Source: an uncultured Clostridia bacterium
GTDB lineage: Bacteria > Bacillota > Clostridia > Christensenellales > CAG-138
NCBI GenBank assembly: GCA_905235205.1
Contig: CAJOKM010000012.1
Location: forward strand, 1-48,089
Direction: 5' to 3'
DNA: 48,089 nt
Part shown: one piece after another, positions 6,728 through 15,881 of the stretch
How positions within the stretch are numbered: the stretch's first letter is position 1
Layout of the letters: every line of letters begins with the position of its first letter
Position numbers and translations under genes: made by a program
The notes under the pieces: generated by a model
What the model saw: the letters and a program-made list of their open reading frames with translations, nothing else
Database searches by the model: none
Told to the model about the DNA's origin: nothing

Positions 6728-8404
6728 TTATCCTTCGCCGTCGGTCGGATCGGGTTCGGGCGGATCGGTCGGCTTGTCGGTCGGTTTCTCCGTCGGCTGC
6801 TCGGTCGGCTTTTCGGTCGGCTTCTCGGTCGGCGCTTCGGTCGGCTTTTCGGTCGGCTGATTCGTCGGCTTCTGCGTCGGATCGGGTTGAGGGGTGACGC
6901 TTGACGTCGGTTTTGGCGTATCATCCGGCTTTGCCGTCGGATCCGGTCCCACGATGATCTGTCCGGAGAACGCCTTGTAGGTCGAGGTCGCCAGCTCCTT
7001 GCGTCCGTCTTCGATCAGAACGCCGTCCTTATAGTACTCGATATAGCTCTGCCAGACGGAGCCTTCGCGGCGCTTCTTGCTCTCCTCGCGGTATCCGGCG
7101 GGCTTCGTCGCGTCGACAACGACTTCCTTTTCGCCGTTCGGCTTCAGGGTCTTGGTTTTTTTGGTGTCGGGGATGCGGATCTCATCGTACTTGCCGTCGC
7201 TGTCCTCGACGATCGGGATGCCCCAGATCTCGACGGTCAGGTTCTTGCCGTCCGCGCTTGCGATCACGATGATATCGGCTTTGCTGCTGTTTTTAAACTT
7301 GAAGTCGATCTTGTTGCCGACGGAATTGATCGTGGCGTCGAGTCCCATGGCAATGTAATGCACCGGCATGGAGTGATTCCTGCGGTCGGTGATCTTCATG
7401 TCGGCTTTCAGCGCCGCGTTATAGAGCGTGGTGGAGATCTGACAGACGCCGCCGCCGTATTCCTGCACGGTATCGCCGGACTGATACGCGCCGGCCAGAT
7501 ACCAGCCGCCCGCCTTGTTGCGCACGCCGAGACAGTCGTTCATGGAGAACTCTTCGCCCGGGTGCAGAATCGTGCCCGTCAGCATGCCCGCGCCTTTTTC
7601 GATGTTTTTGCGGCGGTTCTTGCTGCTGCCGCTGTAGGCGTAGTTGGTGGTCTGCGCTCCGCGCAGCACAAAGTGCGACTGAATGCTTTCCAGCGTTTCT
7701 TCGGCGGGCGTTTCCGTTACGATCGCTTCCACGGTCTCTCCGTTCTTTGCGGACAGAAGCGCCGTTAAAAGCGCGTCGCGATCCACGGTCACACCGTTTA
7801 CTTCGGGCGTGAACGCAATCTTGTTCTCTTCCTGATTGTAGGCAACGGACGCGTTGGTCGCCGCGACGTCGTGCGCCGCGGCGTATTCGTCGACGGCGGT
7901 TTTCAGCGCGGCTTCGTCAAAGCGTACGCCGACCGGGATCTCCCTGCCGGACGTTTTGATCGCTTCGACTTCCCGCATGACGGCTTCATAGCCATTGTCT
8001 TCGCGGACAAGGTTGAACGCTTCGTCGAGCGCTTTGTCGAGATCGTCGGTCAGAGCGATCGTTTTGTCGGAGAACTGCACGACGTCGTCGCCGAGCTTGA
8101 CGCCGACCGAAAGCGGCGCGTTCTGCGCGTTCAGCGTTGCGCGCACGGCGTCTCTCGCCTCGGCAACGGTCATGCCGCCGACGGAAACGCCGTTGATCGT
8201 GATCCCGTCGAGCATGGTCACGCGCTTTAAGATCGCGTTCAGCTCATCCCGCTGTGTATCGGGCTCGGGCGTCACGATCGCAATGCTGTCGGAAGCCACG
8301 GGAACGTCGGGATTCGTTTTTGTATCGGTACCGCTGTCGCAGGCCAGACAGAAAAAAGCGACCGCGATCAGGGGGATTAGGCGGAATCGAAATTGATTTG
8401 ACAT
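6728..8404 (-). CDS. VanW-family cell-envelope lipoprotein
   Basis: A 558-residue protein starting at complement 8402-8404, after AAGGA. The signal peptide ends in a lipobox (FFCLAC, Cys about residue 22). A putative peptidoglycan-binding (PG_binding_4-like) region covers about residues 85-225. The VanW domain covers about 250-385 and shows KNRRKNIEKGAGMLTGTIL, HPGEEFSMND, GGGVCQISTTLYNA and HSMPVHYIAMGLDA. A G5-like stretch follows, then a Pro/Thr-rich tail of PTEKPTE-type repeats. Despite the name from vancomycin-resistance clusters, chromosomal VanW proteins like this are common wall-associated proteins of clostridia and no resistance role is implied. Confidence 0.88.
   Translation of the reverse strand: MSNQFRFRLIPLIAVAFFCLACDSGTDTKTNPDVPVASDSIAIVTPEPDTQRDELNAILKRVTMLDGITINGVSVGGMTVAEARDAVRATLNAQNAPLSVGVKLGDDVVQFSDKTIALTDDLDKALDEAFNLVREDNGYEAVMREVEAIKTSGREIPVGVRFDEAALKTAVDEYAAAHDVAATNASVAYNQEENKIAFTPEVNGVTVDRDALLTALLSAKNGETVEAIVTETPAEETLESIQSHFVLRGAQTTNYAYSGSSKNRRKNIEKGAGMLTGTILHPGEEFSMNDCLGVRNKAGGWYLAGAYQSGDTVQEYGGGVCQISTTLYNAALKADMKITDRRNHSMPVHYIAMGLDATINSVGNKIDFKFKNSSKADIIVIASADGKNLTVEIWGIPIVEDSDGKYDEIRIPDTKKTKTLKPNGEKEVVVDATKPAGYREESKKRREGSVWQSYIEYYKDGVLIEDGRKELATSTYKAFSGQIIVGPDPTAKPDDTPKPTSSVTPQPDPTQKPTNQPTEKPTEAPTEKPTEKPTEQPTEKPTDKPTDPPEPDPTDGEG
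6745..6900 (-). repeat. Repetitive Pro/Thr-coding tract at the 3' end of the vanW-type gene
   Basis: Degenerate 12-bp units encode about a dozen Pro-Thr-x-x tetrads (KPTE, APTE, QPTE, KPTD). The tract forms a likely extended spacer at the surface end of the lipoprotein. Such tracts often vary in copy number between strains. Confidence 0.75.
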
Positions 8405-8545
8405 AAGGTACGTCCTTCTTTTGTTGATACTCCTATTGTACACGCTTTTTTGAAAAATACCATCCTTTTTGCGAACCATTTACCAATAAGTTACATTTAT
8501 GTTGCAACACATGAGGAATGTTTGACGCGAAGAAAAACGGACGCC

Positions 8546-8574
8546 TTTTCGAATCTTGGAAAGTGTGGTATACT
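8546..8574 (+). promoter_or_regulatory. Promoter upstream of recX (TTTTCG-17-TATACT)
   Basis: TTTTCG (8546-8551), a 17-base spacer and TATACT (8569-8574) precede the recX operon. The hexamers resemble those at 5832-5860 and 12378-12406. The wider divergent region 8405-8606 also contains a perfect palindrome TGTTGCAACA at 8500-8509, a candidate operator. Confidence 0.6.
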
Positions 8575-8606
8575 GAACCAAATGAATGCGCAAAGAGGGA
8601 CGACGG

Positions 8607-9089
8607 ATGAAGAAACAAACGCAAACAGGACTTTCGCCGATGGACTGCGCGATGCGGTATCTGACCGCGCGCGACCGCACCGTATCCGAAATGCAGACGT
8701 TTTTAGACGGAAAGGAGTACGGAGAAGCGGACGTGGACGCAACGATCGCGCGGCTTTCGGAGCTCGGACTTTTGGACGATCGGCGCTATGCAAAGCGGTT
8801 TGTCGAAACGCGGCTTGCGTCAAAGCCGATCAGCCGAAGGCACCTTTTCGAACAGCTCAAAGGGCACGGACTGTCCGACGCGGATATCGACGAAGCGCTG
8901 GCGCTGGTCGAGGAGGAGACCGAGCGGGAGAACGCGCTTGCGGTCGCGCAAAAGTTCGCGCGGCAGTTTTCCGGGCTGGAGCCGGAAAAGCGGCGCGAAC
9001 GCGTCCTGCTGCGCCTTGAGGCGCGCGGATTTTCCTATGACGTTTCCAGAAGCGCCGCCGAGATCGCGCTTTCGGAGGACGCGGAATGA
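8607..9089 (+). CDS. recX: Regulatory protein RecX
   Basis: A 160-residue all-helical protein with three tandem three-helix repeats. Examples are MDCAMRYLTARDRTVSEMQTFL, then ATIARLSELGLLDDRRYAKRFVETR and RRHLFEQLKGHGLSDADIDEAL, typical of RecX. RecX binds RecA filaments and limits RecA activity in recombination and SOS induction. I chose ATG 8607, which follows AGAGGGA by eight bases. An ATG at 8586 in the same frame would add seven residues but lacks a ribosome-binding site. Its stop overlaps the next gene (ATGA at 9086), so the two are co-transcribed. Confidence 0.85.
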   Translation: MKKQTQTGLSPMDCAMRYLTARDRTVSEMQTFLDGKEYGEADVDATIARLSELGLLDDRRYAKRFVETRLASKPISRRHLFEQLKGHGLSDADIDEALALVEEETERENALAVAQKFARQFSGLEPEKRRERVLLRLEARGFSYDVSRSAAEIALSEDAE

Positions 9090-10531
9090 AGCGGATCGTC
9101 ACAGCCGAACAGGCAAAGGCGTTCGACCGCGCGCACATCGCGGCGGGCGCGTCGTCGCGCGCGTGGATGCGAACGGCGGCGGAAGGGATCGAAAGCACGG
9201 TCCTGGCGCGGCGAACCGGCGGCGAGACGGTCACGGCGATCTCCGGTACGGGCAACAACGGCGGCGACGGCGTTTGCGCGGCATGGCTTTTGAAGCAGGC
9301 GGGCGTCGACGCGCGGATCGTGCTTTTTGGAAGCGAAGCGTCCTGCACGGCGGATACGGCGTATTATCTGAACGCGGCGAAAACCGCGGGCGTTCCGATC
9401 CTGTCCGAATGGAAGCCGGGTGAACGGGAAATCCTGATCGACGCGCTGTTCGGCGTGGGACTGAACCGCCCGATCGAAGGCGAAGCGTACGCGCTGATAC
9501 AGCGCATGAACGAAAGCGGAAAACCGATCGTGTCCGCCGATCTTCCGTCGGGACTCGACGCGGACAGCGGGCGCGTCCTCGGGATCGCGGTCAAAGCCGC
9601 GGCGACGGTGACGATGCAGGCAATCAAAGCGGGCATGCTTTTGGGGCAGGGACGCGCGCTGTGCGGCGAGGTGACGGTACAGCCGCTTGCGCCCGATCCG
9701 ACCGCGCCGGACATGGCGTGGCTGCAGGAAGCGGACGTTGCGCCGCTGCTTCCGAAACGCCCGTTCGATTCGCATAAGGGGATGAACGGGCATGCGCTGC
9801 TGTGCGTCGGATCAAAGAAGTACCCGGGCGCGGCGCTCCTTTGCGCGAAAGCGGCGCTGCGCGGCGGCGCGGGGCTTGTGTCCGTGTGTACGCCCGATCC
9901 GGTGCGGCCGTTCTTTGCCGCGCTTCCGGAGGCGATCACGATCCCGACCGGGACGGACGACTGGTGTACAAAGGCGGCAGAGTCCGCGGTCTTGGCGATG
10001 GAGCGGAAGCAGGCGATCGGGATCGGCTGCGGCGCGGGAGACGGCGATCTAAAGCCGATCCTCGAAGCGGCGCTTCGATCGGGAACGAAGCTCGTGCTCG
10101 ACGCGGATGCGCTGAACCGGATGGCAAGAGATCGGGAGCTGCTCGCGCTTCTGCATGAGAACGTCGTGCTGACGCCGCACGCGGGCGAGATGGCGCGGCT
10201 TTTGGACACGACGGTCGACGCGGTTCTTTTCGATCCGCTCGGCGCGGTGAGAACGTTCCCGTGCACGACGCTTCTGAAGGGCGCGACGACGCTTGTGCAC
10301 GCCGGCGGAAAGACGGCGTTTCTGACGTTCGGAAATCCGGGGCTTTCGAAGGGCGGCAGCGGCGACGTGCTGACCGGGCTCATCACGGCGCTTCTCAGTC
10401 AGGGACTTTCGCCGTTCGACGCGGCGAAAGCGGGCGCGTATCTGTTGGGGACTTCGGCGGATCGCGCGATGAAGCTGCTCGGCGAACGGATGCTGCTTGC
10501 AAGCGACGTCATCGATATGGTATCATATTAA
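9086..10531 (+). CDS. nnr: Bifunctional NAD(P)HX epimerase / ADP-dependent NAD(P)HX dehydratase
   Basis: A 481-residue fusion enzyme that repairs hydrated, inactive NADH and NADPH. The N-terminal ~205 residues are the YjeF_N epimerase (GTGNNGGDGVCAAWLL nucleotide-binding loop, ALFGVGLNRPIEG, SADLPSGLDADSG). The C-terminal ~265 residues are the ribokinase-fold dehydratase (SHKGMNGHALLCVGS, YPGAALLCAKAALRGGAGL, LTPHAGEMARLL, GNPGLSKGGSGDVLTG). The catalytic Asp of the GSGDVL motif is present. It sits between recX and hflX with overlaps or very short gaps. Length and domain order match bacterial Nnr. Confidence 0.92.
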   Translation: MKRIVTAEQAKAFDRAHIAAGASSRAWMRTAAEGIESTVLARRTGGETVTAISGTGNNGGDGVCAAWLLKQAGVDARIVLFGSEASCTADTAYYLNAAKTAGVPILSEWKPGEREILIDALFGVGLNRPIEGEAYALIQRMNESGKPIVSADLPSGLDADSGRVLGIAVKAAATVTMQAIKAGMLLGQGRALCGEVTVQPLAPDPTAPDMAWLQEADVAPLLPKRPFDSHKGMNGHALLCVGSKKYPGAALLCAKAALRGGAGLVSVCTPDPVRPFFAALPEAITIPTGTDDWCTKAAESAVLAMERKQAIGIGCGAGDGDLKPILEAALRSGTKLVLDADALNRMARDRELLALLHENVVLTPHAGEMARLLDTTVDAVLFDPLGAVRTFPCTTLLKGATTLVHAGGKTAFLTFGNPGLSKGGSGDVLTGLITALLSQGLSPFDAAKAGAYLLGTSADRAMKLLGERMLLASDVIDMVSY

Positions 10532-10535
10532 AGGT

Positions 10536-12317
10536 ATGGAAAAGAAGATTCACGGCAACGTTGCGGGCATCCGCGACACGATCTTAACCGAACTGCTCGC
10601 GCTGTACGAAGAGACGCAGCCGAGCGGCGTGTTCGCGTCCGCTTCGCTGCTTGAGAGGATGGCGGCGTTTACCGGACGCATCGGACGCGAGATCTCGGTG
10701 TACCTCTCGCGCAGCGGCGCAGTCGTCGACGTTTCGGTCGGGGACGCGACGACGGTTTCGATGCCGGACATGCGCCTGGTGCGCAACGCGGACCGGCTTG
10801 CGGGCGTGCGCTGCATTCACACGCATCCGAACGGCAGCGGGTTTCTCTCCGACGTCGACCTCGGCACCCTGAATTCGATGCGGCTCGACGCCATGGCGGC
10901 GGTCGGCGTCAAGGACGGTCTGCCCACGTCGGTCTACGTCGCGTTCGTCGGGGAAATGGAGGGCGAGGAGCGCAAGCCGATCGTCTACGGACCGATGCGC
11001 GCGGACAGGCTTCCGCAGGACGCGCTATTGAACGCGCTGATCGAGGCGGACAACCGCTTGAAGGCGCCCGCGTACGCGGTCACGGAAGCGGAGCCGGAAC
11101 GCGCGGTTTTGGTCGGCATCGACAGCGACGACGGCTACGATACGCTCGAAGAACTCAAGGCGCTTGCCGATACCGCGGGCGTGAACGTGGTGCATATCGA
11201 GCGGCAGCGCAAGCGTCCGATCGACAACGGCACGTACGTCGGTTCGGGCAAGGCGGATGAGCTGCGGCTGATCGGCAGCGCGACGGAAGCGGACGTATTC
11301 ATCTTTGACGACGAGCTTAGTGCGATCCAGATCCGCAACCTCGAAAGCATTTTAGGCACGCCGGTCATTGACCGCACGATGCTGATCCTCGATATCTTTG
11401 CCGCGCGCGCGACTTCGCGCGAGGGCAAGCTGCAGGTCGAGCTTTCCCAGCTTCAGTACCGCCTGCCAAGGCTTTTGGGCGTCGGCGTTGCGATGTCGCG
11501 CCAGGGCGCGTCCGGAGTGGGCATGCGCGGTCCCGGTGAAAAGAAGCTCGAGATCGATAGAAGACGCATCCGCCGCCGCATCTATGAGCTTACGCAGGAG
11601 CTAAGAGAGGTCGAAAAGCAGCGCGGCGTGCGCCGCGCGGGACGCAGGAAGAGCGGAACGCCGATCGTCGCGCTGGTCGGGTACACGAACGCCGGAAAGA
11701 GTACGCTATTAAACACGCTTTCGAACAGCGACGTGCTTGCCGAGAACAAGCTGTTTGCGACGCTCGATCCGGTCGTTCGAAGCATCACGCTTCCAAACGG
11801 CACGCCGTGCCTACTTAGCGACACGGTCGGGTTTATCAATAAACTCCCGCACGATCTTGTGGAAGCGTTCCGTTCAACGCTCGAAGAGGTGCGCGACGCG
11901 GACCTGATCCTGCATGTGGTGGACGCGAGCTGTCCGTACTACGACGTGCAGATGCGCGTGACCGAACAGGTGCTAACGGAGCTCGGCGCGGGCGATACGC
12001 CGTGTATCGAGGTGTACAACAAGTGCGATCTTGCCGACGCGATCCCGCGCGAACGCGCAAACGCCGTCGCGATCAGCGCCAAAACCGGCGCGGGCATCGA
12101 CGCCTTGCTTTTCAAGATCGAAACGCGCTTAAACCGCACGCAGCAGCGCGTGGAGCTTTTCATCCCGTACGAGAAATACGACGCGGTCCGCGTGCTGCAC
12201 GAGATCGGCACGGTGCTCTCCGAGTCGCACGAGGCGGACGGAACGCATATCGTCGCGATGCTGGAGGAGAGCAAACTGTACCGGCTGAAAAACGCGATCG
12301 GCGAGCGCGAAGCGTGA
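10536..12317 (+). CDS. hflX: HflX-type ribosome-associated GTPase with N-terminal JAMM-like domain
   Basis: A 593-residue protein, about 170 residues longer than a standard HflX. Residues about 190-370 are the HflX N-terminal/linker region (GSGKADELRL, the glycine-rich GASGVGMRGPGEKKLE). The G domain follows with P-loop GYTNAGKST (about 382-390), LFATLDPVVR (switch I), DTVGFINKLP (G3) and NKCD (G4). HflX splits stalled 70S or 100S ribosomes. The N-terminal extension contains a JAMM pattern, E52 with H95-T-H97-x7-S105-x2-D108, closely resembling RadC. The start is ATG 10536 after AAAGG, four bases beyond the nnr stop. Confidence 0.9.
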   Translation: MEKKIHGNVAGIRDTILTELLALYEETQPSGVFASASLLERMAAFTGRIGREISVYLSRSGAVVDVSVGDATTVSMPDMRLVRNADRLAGVRCIHTHPNGSGFLSDVDLGTLNSMRLDAMAAVGVKDGLPTSVYVAFVGEMEGEERKPIVYGPMRADRLPQDALLNALIEADNRLKAPAYAVTEAEPERAVLVGIDSDDGYDTLEELKALADTAGVNVVHIERQRKRPIDNGTYVGSGKADELRLIGSATEADVFIFDDELSAIQIRNLESILGTPVIDRTMLILDIFAARATSREGKLQVELSQLQYRLPRLLGVGVAMSRQGASGVGMRGPGEKKLEIDRRRIRRRIYELTQELREVEKQRGVRRAGRRKSGTPIVALVGYTNAGKSTLLNTLSNSDVLAENKLFATLDPVVRSITLPNGTPCLLSDTVGFINKLPHDLVEAFRSTLEEVRDADLILHVVDASCPYYDVQMRVTEQVLTELGAGDTPCIEVYNKCDLADAIPRERANAVAISAKTGAGIDALLFKIETRLNRTQQRVELFIPYEKYDAVRVLHEIGTVLSESHEADGTHIVAMLEESKLYRLKNAIGEREA

Positions 12318-12377
12318 AGAACCGCGTTTATTTACAGCCTTCTTACAAATATTTTGCGAAACCGCGCGGTTCGCGGC

Positions 12378-12406
12378 TTTTCAATCGCCGCGGCGCGTGA
12401 TATACT
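12378..12406 (+). promoter_or_regulatory. Promoter of the CotH-domain gene (TTTTCA-17-TATACT)
   Basis: TTTTCA (12378-12383), 17 bases and TATACT (12401-12406) match the promoter at 5832-5860 in both hexamers and spacing. Seven bases after TATACT is an in-frame ATG (12414). A second in-frame ATG (12459) has a GGAGG nine bases upstream. Confidence 0.65.
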
Positions 12407-12458
12407 GTCAAATATGAAGGAATCAAGAGATCGAAACCCGAACCGGAGGATGAACCGG

Positions 12459-15400
12459 ATGAAAAAGAACCGCTTGAAACCGATCGCGGCGCTTGCGCTT
12501 TCGATCGGTATGCTCATACCGCTTTTTGCGTGCGTGAACGGAGAAGACGCGCCGAGAGGGATCGTCATCAGCGAGGTTGTTTCCAGCAACGGAACGAGCT
12601 ACGAGGACGAGGCGCACGGCTCGCCGGACTGGATCGAACTGCATAACGAGTCCGATCAGCCGATCAATCTGTTCGGCTGGGGCGTGACCGACAACATCAA
12701 AAACGCCGATAAAACCTGTTATCTGCCGGAAGTCACGATCCCCGCGGACGGGTATCTTCTGCTGCTTGCGACCAAACAGGAAAAGACCGACGCGCTGAAG
12801 TGGGACGGCGTAAGTCCGATCTGTCTCGGCTTTTCGCTGAAGGCGGCGGGCGAGGAGCTTGTGCTGATCAACGCGAACCTGCAGGCGGTTTCGGAACTGA
12901 CCGTTCCCCAGCTCGGGCACGACGTGTCCTACGCGCGCCGCGAAAACGGCACCTACGGCTACTGCGTCGTTCCGACGCCGGGCGCGGCAAACAGCTCGGA
13001 GATTTCGGACAAACCGCCCGTGCCCGAACAGGAGACCTATCAGCCGGTGACCGGCGTGGAGATCTCGGAGGTTTCCGCGCGCAACGCGTCGCTGCCCTGC
13101 GGCGGGTGCGATTCGTGCGACTGGATCGAGCTGCACAATACAACCGGGACCGATATTCCGCTCGAAGGATTTACGCTCTGCGACGATCCGAGCGATTTCG
13201 ACGATGAAAACCTGCATGCCGTGCTGCCCGCGAACGGGTATCTGGTACTCTTCTGCTGCAGCGCGGACTGCACGACCAAAGACGCGCATCCCTGCGTGGA
13301 TCTCGGGATCAGCCGCAACGGCGATCATCTGTATCTGTACGACGCGCACGGACAGCTTTGCACCGAGCTAAACGTGCCCGCGACGCAAAGAAAGGACGCG
13401 ACGTATGCGCGCCGTTCAGACGGCACATACGGGTTCTGCCTCGTGCCCACGCCGGGTGAAGCGAACACCGCCGAGATCCTTGACGAGCTTCCGCCGGAAC
13501 CGACCAAAGCGCCGGACGATTCGGGCGAGAACGCGCAAAAGGACCCGACGATCGGCGCGATCCGACCGACCGTGATCCGCATCAGTGAAGCGCTTGCGAA
13601 AAACGCGTACAGCATCACGGACCGCGACGGCGACCGCAGCGACTGGGTCGAACTGTACAACACGGGCGACGAGACCGTGTCGCTTGCCGGCAGGTATCTC
13701 TCGGACAATCCGAACAACCTCACAAAGTGGGCGTTCCCTTCCGACGCGTCGATCGACGCGCACGGGTATCTGATCGTGTTCCTCTCGGGCAAGACGGACG
13801 TGAGCGATCAGCTGCACGCGGGATTCTCGCTCGGAACGGGCGAAACGCTGTTCCTGTACAACGAAGCGGATCACACGCTCGACTGGGTCACGATCCCGGA
13901 GCTCAAGGACAACATTTCCGTCGGCCTCGACGAGAACAACGAACAGGTCTATTACCGCTGGCCGACGCCGGGCGAGGCGAACGGGCACGCGGAAAAGGAC
14001 GCGGAGGCGATCGGTTTTTTTTCGCCTGACGGCGTGTACATTTCCGAGGTATGCGCCATCCATGACCGCGGCAGCAGCGAGAACGACTGGATCGAGCTTT
14101 ATAACGGCGGCGCGTCCGCCGTTTCGCTCGACGGCTGGTACGTAAGCGACTCGATCGACGAGCCGAGAAAATACCGCATCTCGTCGCTGAGCATCCCCGC
14201 AAACGGGTACGCCGTGCTGGAAACGTCGGCGTCGGAAGCAAACCGCAGCGCGGGCGCGGGAACGTTCGGGATCTCGCCGGGCGGCGAAACGCTGTTCCTG
14301 TCCGACCCGCAGGGCGTCGTGCGGGACCTGTTCGAGACCGGCGTTCAGCGCAACGGTATGTCGAGCGGGCGCAAAGAAGGCGACGAACAGACGCGCCGCG
14401 TCTTCTTCACCGCAAAGACGAAAGGTGGACCGAACAGCGCGGAGGTGTATCGCGGGTACGCGGCGCAGCCGGTGTTCTCCGAAAACGCGCTGTATCAGAG
14501 CGCGCCGTTTTCGCTGACGCTTACAAGCGGAGAACCGGACGCGCGCATCTACTATACGACCGACGGCAGCGAACCGGACGGCGGAAGTACCCTGTACAGC
14601 GGTCCGATCTCCGTTTCCAAGAACACGGTCGTTCGCGCGGTCGCGTTCGTCGACGGACTGCTCAAAAGCGAGATCGTGACCCGGCAGTATCTGTTCGAGC
14701 AGCCGCATACGCTGCCGATCGTGTGCATCGCGATGGCGCCGAACGATCTCAAGACCGTTTACCAGGTCAAGGAACACAGCAAGATCCAGGAACGCAAGGG
14801 GTTCGTGAGCTATTATGAGAGCGACGGACGGATCGGCACGCAGTTTCCGTGCGACATCAAGGCGAAGGGCCGCGGCACCTTAACGTTCATCTCACAGAAA
14901 TCGCTGACGCTGTCGCTGCGCGGCGCGTACGGCATGTCGAGCGTGGAGTATCCGTTTTTCCCCGACTATCCGTTCACAGAGTTCTCCGCGTTCGCGCTCA
15001 GGCAGGCGGGGCAGGATTATGATACGGCGCGTCTGCGCGACGCGTTTGTTTCGCGCGCCTGCGTCGGACTGAACGTGGACTGCGCCAATTCGCGCTTTTG
15101 CGTGGTGTACATCAACGGACAGTATTACGGGATCCACGACTTCAACGAGGAGCTGAACTCGAAGTATCTCGAAACGCACTTCGGCGTCGATTCGGACATG
15201 GTCAACACCGTCATGCGCAACGGCGCAACGGCGATGAAGGGCACGAGTACCGAGTTCAAGCAGGTGTTCAACGCGGCAAAGAACAAGGACCTGTCCTCGG
15301 ACGCCGCGTATGAGGAGTTCTGTAAGAAGGTCGATCCGGACGCGTTCATCGACTACGTCATCTGCAGGCAGTTCATGGTGGAGACCGACTCGTTCAATCA

Positions 15401-15881
15401 AAAGTACTGGCGCACGACCGATTACAGCATCCGCTGGCGCCCGATCCTGTACGATCTGGACTACTGCTTCTTCAGCAGCGGCGCGAACCGGAACGTCGCG
15501 CATCTGTATTTCAACAAGGAGGGCACGCCCTCGAAGAACGGCTCGATGACGTATTTCTACTTCAGCGTCGCGCTGCGCACCAATCCGGGGTGGCGGCAGC
15601 GGTTTATCGAGCGGTACGTGGAGCTTGCCATGACGCAGTTCTCCGCCGAACGGCTGACGGCGCTGCTCGATCAGGTCGTTTCCGAGCTGGAGCCCGAGAT
15701 GGCGCGGCACATCGCGCGCTGGGGACATCCGAAGAGCGTTTCGGCATGGAAATCGAACGTCGAATCGCTGCGAAAGAACCTTGAAAAGCGTCCCGAGCTC
15801 GCGCTCGAACACATGCGCAAGGAGTTCAAGGTGTCCGAGTCCGAACTGAACGAGCTGATCCAAAAGTATAAGAATCCGTAA
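12459..15881 (+). CDS. Lipoprotein with four lamin-tail domains, a chitobiase-like domain and a CotH kinase domain
   Basis: A 1140-residue surface lipoprotein; the signal peptide ends LIPLFAC at Cys 25. Four lamin-tail-like repeats (about residues 30-660) each show ISEV...DWIELHN/YN...GYLVL and TPGEAN. A CHB_HEX_C-like beta domain (about 668-745; ARIYYTTDGSEPDGGSTLYSG) precedes the CotH domain (about 750-1060), with KAKGRGT, the hydrophobic core around LRQAGQDYD and RPILYDLDYCFF. CotH of Bacillus is an atypical kinase that phosphorylates spore-coat proteins. Four lamin tails fused to CotH suggest an extracellular or coat role. A leaderless start at 12414 would add 15 residues. Confidence 0.87.
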   Translation: MKKNRLKPIAALALSIGMLIPLFACVNGEDAPRGIVISEVVSSNGTSYEDEAHGSPDWIELHNESDQPINLFGWGVTDNIKNADKTCYLPEVTIPADGYLLLLATKQEKTDALKWDGVSPICLGFSLKAAGEELVLINANLQAVSELTVPQLGHDVSYARRENGTYGYCVVPTPGAANSSEISDKPPVPEQETYQPVTGVEISEVSARNASLPCGGCDSCDWIELHNTTGTDIPLEGFTLCDDPSDFDDENLHAVLPANGYLVLFCCSADCTTKDAHPCVDLGISRNGDHLYLYDAHGQLCTELNVPATQRKDATYARRSDGTYGFCLVPTPGEANTAEILDELPPEPTKAPDDSGENAQKDPTIGAIRPTVIRISEALAKNAYSITDRDGDRSDWVELYNTGDETVSLAGRYLSDNPNNLTKWAFPSDASIDAHGYLIVFLSGKTDVSDQLHAGFSLGTGETLFLYNEADHTLDWVTIPELKDNISVGLDENNEQVYYRWPTPGEANGHAEKDAEAIGFFSPDGVYISEVCAIHDRGSSENDWIELYNGGASAVSLDGWYVSDSIDEPRKYRISSLSIPANGYAVLETSASEANRSAGAGTFGISPGGETLFLSDPQGVVRDLFETGVQRNGMSSGRKEGDEQTRRVFFTAKTKGGPNSAEVYRGYAAQPVFSENALYQSAPFSLTLTSGEPDARIYYTTDGSEPDGGSTLYSGPISVSKNTVVRAVAFVDGLLKSEIVTRQYLFEQPHTLPIVCIAMAPNDLKTVYQVKEHSKIQERKGFVSYYESDGRIGTQFPCDIKAKGRGTLTFISQKSLTLSLRGAYGMSSVEYPFFPDYPFTEFSAFALRQAGQDYDTARLRDAFVSRACVGLNVDCANSRFCVVYINGQYYGIHDFNEELNSKYLETHFGVDSDMVNTVMRNGATAMKGTSTEFKQVFNAAKNKDLSSDAAYEEFCKKVDPDAFIDYVICRQFMVETDSFNQKYWRTTDYSIRWRPILYDLDYCFFSSGANRNVAHLYFNKEGTPSKNGSMTYFYFSVALRTNPGWRQRFIERYVELAMTQFSAERLTALLDQVVSELEPEMARHIARWGHPKSVSAWKSNVESLRKNLEKRPELALEHMRKEFKVSESELNELIQKYKNP

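Noticed and set aside
6745..6900. CRISPR-like repeats
   Set aside because: The 12-bp periodicity is a coding Pro/Thr tract in the vanW-type gene with no spacers. No CRISPR array or cas gene is present anywhere in the window.
6728..8404. Vancomycin resistance determinant
   Set aside because: VanW-domain lipoproteins are widespread chromosomal wall proteins; no vanHAX-type ligase genes are nearby.
8582..9019. Leaderless-type ATG seven bases after TATACT opening a frame that overlaps recX
   Set aside because: The frame is +1 to recX, Arg-rich and without domain similarity. recX has its own ribosome-binding site and ATG at 8607.
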